Shown here: positions 62,561 through 64,000 of the stretch, in pieces
How the letters are laid out: each line of letters starts with the position of its first letter
Position numbering within the stretch: position 1 is the first letter of the stretch
Assembly (NCBI RefSeq): GCF_003123685.1
Contig: NZ_QCYJ01000029.1
Coordinates: 1 to 64,000, forward strand
DNA: 64,000 nt
Reading direction: 5' to 3'
Origin: Nocardia aurea
GTDB lineage: Bacteria > Actinomycetota > Actinomycetes > Mycobacteriales > Mycobacteriaceae
Notes under the pieces: model-generated
The model's database searches: none
Told to the model about the DNA's origin: nothing
The model's input: the letters and a program-made list of their open reading frames with translations, nothing else
Program-made: the position numbers and the translations under genes

Positions 62561-63378
62561 CTGAGCGTGACACCGGCGTCGACCTTGAACTCCATGCCGG
62601 TCACATGTCGGGCCTCGTCGGAGATCAGGTAGAGCACGGCGTTGCTGATATCGATGGCCTCGGTCATCACGACCGGCAGCGCGTTGCCGAACAGCGGCGC
62701 CAAGTCCGGGCGCACCTGTGTGAGCAGACCGAACAGCGACTCCGGCGACATGCCGGTCGGCACCCCGGTCGGGTGCACGGTATTGACCCGAACACTCTGC
62801 GCGGCAAGCTCATTGGCCAACGCGCGACTCAACCCGACGACACCGTGTTTGGAGGCCGTGTACGGAGTATGCAGCGGTGTGCCTTTCAGGCCCGCCGCCG
62901 AACTGATGTTGACGATGCTGCCACCGTGATCGACCATATACGGAAGCGCGGCGGCACAGGTGTTCCAGGTGCCGATGAGATTGATGTCGACGACTGTGCG
63001 CCACTGTTGCGAGGTCGTCATATCCCAGGTCCCCGCCGTCAATACCCCGGCGTTGGACACGACGGCGTCCAGGCCGCCGAGTTGAGCGACCCCGGCGTCG
63101 ACGGCACTCATCAGCGCCTCGGCGTCACGGATATCGACCTGCGCGGTGACCGCACGACGACCGTGCTTTTCCACCAGCTGTGCTGTTTCGGCGAGATCCT
63201 CCGGCGTGGACAGCGGATATTCCAGTTCCGGGAGCGACCGGCAGATATCGATCAGGATGACATCGGCACCCTCTTCGGCGAGCCGGACGGCGTGACTGCG
63301 GCCCATTCCGCGTGCGGCACCGGTGATCAGGACCCTTTTGCCCGCCGCCCGTCCGGGCGGTCGCGTGTTCTCGGTCAT
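62557..63378 (-). CDS. Mycofactocin-coupled SDR oxidoreductase
   Basis: 273 residues: VLITGAARGMGRSHAVRLAE, EGADVILIDICRSLPELEYP, NISSAAGL, YTASKHG, HVTGMEFKVDAG. Third member of the carveol-dehydrogenase-like group here. Starts 7 bp after the next gene's stop and overlaps the CMD gene. Confidence 0.92.
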   Translation of the reverse strand: MTENTRPPGRAAGKRVLITGAARGMGRSHAVRLAEEGADVILIDICRSLPELEYPLSTPEDLAETAQLVEKHGRRAVTAQVDIRDAEALMSAVDAGVAQLGGLDAVVSNAGVLTAGTWDMTTSQQWRTVVDINLIGTWNTCAAALPYMVDHGGSIVNISSAAGLKGTPLHTPYTASKHGVVGLSRALANELAAQSVRVNTVHPTGVPTGMSPESLFGLLTQVRPDLAPLFGNALPVVMTEAIDISNAVLYLISDEARHVTGMEFKVDAGVTLR

Positions 63379-63385
63379 CGCGTCC

Positions 63386-64000
63386 TCAGAGCTTGTTGGT
63401 GAAGCCGGCGTCGACAGGCAGGGTCACACCGGTGATGTATTTGGCTTCGTCGGAAGCCAGGAATGCGATCGCCGAGCTGATGTCCTGTGGCTCGAGCATC
63501 GCGACGGGCATCGGGTTCATCAGATGCGGACCGCCGTCGGGGTTGTTCGCCGCCCATTCCATCATCTGCGGATTGACCGCCATCATCGTATTCACCGCCG
63601 TCGGATGGACGGTGTTGACACGAATGCTGTACTGCGCCAGCCCATTCGCCATACAGCGCATGATCCCGACGATGGCGTGCTTGGACGCGGCGTAGCCAAG
63701 ACCGCCGCCGTCGAGACCGCCCATACCGACCAGGCCCGCAGTGGAACTGGTGAAGATGATCGAACCGCCACGCCCGCCCGCGATCAGATGGGGGACCGCG
63801 GCCCGTGCGGTGTGGAACGCGCCGGACATGTTCACGCCGATCACATCGGCCCACTGTGCGAGTTCGGTCTCGATGGGAACTTCCTCGAGCGACAGCGGCG
63901 CGATGCCCGCGTTCGCGCACACGATGTCGAGACGACCGAGCTGGGCCACTCCCGCGTTCAGCGCGTCGCGGACCTGGAGGAAATCGCGCACATCGGCGAC
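63386..64000 (-). CDS. SDR oxidoreductase, 5' end beyond window
   Basis: The C-terminal 204 residues of another SDR: LDIVCANAGIAPLSLEEVPI, FTSSTAGL, GYAASKHAIVGIMRCMANGL, and the end YITGVTLPVDAGFTNKL. Sequence is close to the mycofactocin-coupled group, but the cofactor motif lies outside. First visible gene of the operon. Confidence 0.9.
   Translation of the reverse strand, partial: VADVRDFLQVRDALNAGVAQLGRLDIVCANAGIAPLSLEEVPIETELAQWADVIGVNMSGAFHTARAAVPHLIAGGRGGSIIFTSSTAGLVGMGGLDGGGLGYAASKHAIVGIMRCMANGLAQYSIRVNTVHPTAVNTMMAVNPQMMEWAANNPDGGPHLMNPMPVAMLEPQDISSAIAFLASDEAKYITGVTLPVDAGFTNKL

Overview
High-GC actinobacterial DNA, most likely Nocardia or a close mycolate-forming relative. The reasons are GTG starts, many TetR and PucR regulators, several mycofactocin-type short-chain dehydrogenases, PAS/ANTAR remnants and a DnaK-GrpE-DnaJ-regulator-ClpB order. 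No rRNA, tRNA or CRISPR array was recognised. The genus is inferred from gene content only.

0-12.5 kb: an aromatic meta-cleavage module. A tightly overlapping minus-strand operon (12406 down to 5910) encodes a C-C hydrolase, a type I extradiol dioxygenase, an MhpA-like flavin hydroxylase, hydratase, acylating acetaldehyde dehydrogenase and hydroxy-oxovalerate aldolase. It is flanked by two related amidohydrolases, one with a Tat signal, plus a TetR and a PucR regulator. The same small palindrome (TGATGA-AA-TCATCA type) occurs before the left amidohydrolase and twice before the operon, so one regulator probably controls both ends.

12.9-24.4 kb: CorA-type transporter, PAS-GAF sensor, SNase-like nuclease, a frameshifted membrane/ArsR protein, MFS transporter, and a TetR/NmrA-like divergent pair with three evenly spaced operators. 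Long stretches here hold no convincing gene.

24.3-31.9 kb: a decaying accessory region. ynfA, merR, phoU and a PAS-ANTAR gene are all broken, and some lesions can be read directly (a 20-bp tandem duplication in phoU; single-base shifts elsewhere). Among them sit genes that look intact: a response regulator, two paralogous small proteins, a 30-residue peptide with a strong ribosome binding site, an actin-depolymerising-factor (cofilin) homologue at 29729-30118, and a divergent single-domain IPT/TIG protein. The cofilin homologue is the most striking item in the window.

32-44.3 kb: a proteostasis and thiol-redox cassette: membrane protein, DnaK, GrpE, DnaJ/CbpA, CbpM/HspR-like regulator, ClpB, zinc-ribbon thioredoxin, UBP zinc finger, a cNMP-binding/thioredoxin-reductase-like fusion, a DUF1931 histone-fold protein, and a GAF-PucR regulator. 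Short spacing suggests one stress operon.

44.4-49.1 kb: IS630 transposase remnant, antibiotic-biosynthesis-monooxygenase-like protein, zinc alcohol/formaldehyde dehydrogenase, HbpS/GlcG-like protein, and a divergent NmrA-like/GlxA-type pair.

49.5-64 kb: a catabolic region with five SDRs (four of mycofactocin-coupled type), a P450 with its ferredoxin, a frameshifted ABC substrate-binding lipoprotein, a Tat-exported TIM-barrel epimerase, hydroxyisobutyrate-type dehydrogenase, acyl-CoA thioesterase, aldehyde dehydrogenase and a double carboxymuconolactone-decarboxylase protein. Together they suggest oxidation of an alicyclic or terpenoid alcohol through ketone/aldehyde to acid and CoA ester; the substrate is unknown.
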